Assembly (NCBI GenBank): GCA_905372345.1
Contig: CAJPPE010000019.1
Coordinates: 1-11,753, forward strand
Reading direction: 5' to 3'
DNA length: 11,753 nt
From: an uncultured Treponema sp.
GTDB lineage: Bacteria > Spirochaetota > Spirochaetia > Treponematales > Treponemataceae
This document shows, piece after piece, positions 11,708-11,753 of the stretch. Every line of letters starts with the position of its first letter. Position 1 is the stretch's first letter. Made by a program: the position numbers and the translations under genes. The notes below the pieces were generated by a model that did not search any database, was not told the origin of the DNA, and was given only the letters and a program-made list of their open reading frames with translations.

Positions 11708-11753
11708 ATTTGAATCCCCTTTTAAGTTAATCCTTTTTCAGCAAAAAGGCAAA

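Noticed and set aside
11727..11753. Minus-strand frame ending FAFLLKKD-stop at the right edge, perhaps the end of the upstream gene
   Set aside because: Only nine codons are visible, too few to tell from chance.

Overview
The window looks like chromosomal DNA of a spirochaete, most likely an oral-type Treponema close to T. denticola. This is inference from gene content, not a database match: a FliL-like fragment, a sigma-54 activator, a LysM/M23 periplasmic peptidase, an HD-GYP protein and YraN occur together on moderately AT-rich DNA, with tight operons and tRNA genes that do not encode CCA. I see no mobile element, CRISPR array, rRNA gene or phage gene. The content is ordinary housekeeping and regulatory chromosome, and coding density is high: no gap without a gene reaches 300 bases.

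Left part (1-3610). A plus-strand operon enters from the left edge: the end of a FliL-like protein, a three-helix membrane protein, an ECF sigma factor and a membrane anti-sigma protein with a zinc-finger-like motif. The last three start within 32 nt of the preceding stop or overlap it. The anti-sigma gene meets a minus-strand LysM-LysM-M23 endopeptidase gene tail to tail with a 4-nt overlap. That gene is divergent from a hemolysin III/PAQR membrane protein, and the shared intergenic region contains the symmetric -10 sequence ATTATAAT.

Middle part (3611-7950). A CAU tRNA, judged to be the lysidine-type tRNA-Ile2, runs on the minus strand from a consensus promoter. Next come a minus-strand pair, yggS (PLP homeostasis) and an exported DUF4097-like protein. 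Divergent from yggS is a GAF-AAA+-Fis sigma-54 activator, whose perfect TTGACA-N17-TATAAT promoter leaves almost no 5' leader. A long two-way hairpin separates it from a minus-strand tRNA-Pro/tRNA-Arg pair. Behind these lies an outer-membrane beta-barrel candidate.

Right part (7950-11753). serS (seryl-tRNA synthetase) runs on the plus strand, again from a promoter placed so that transcription should begin at or beside the ATG. A two-way terminator separates it from a compact minus-strand operon: an HD-GYP protein with unusual motif residues, yraN, a 69-residue protein and a zinc-ribbon protein, with 1-, 8- and 4-nt overlaps.

The most notable signals are two probable leaderless mRNAs (sigma-54 activator and serS), a dyad centred on the activator's -10 box, an HD-GYP domain that has lost its first metal-binding His and the Tyr of GYP, and the four-gene ECF operon with a FliL-like member. 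I found no convincing wholly new multi-gene system.
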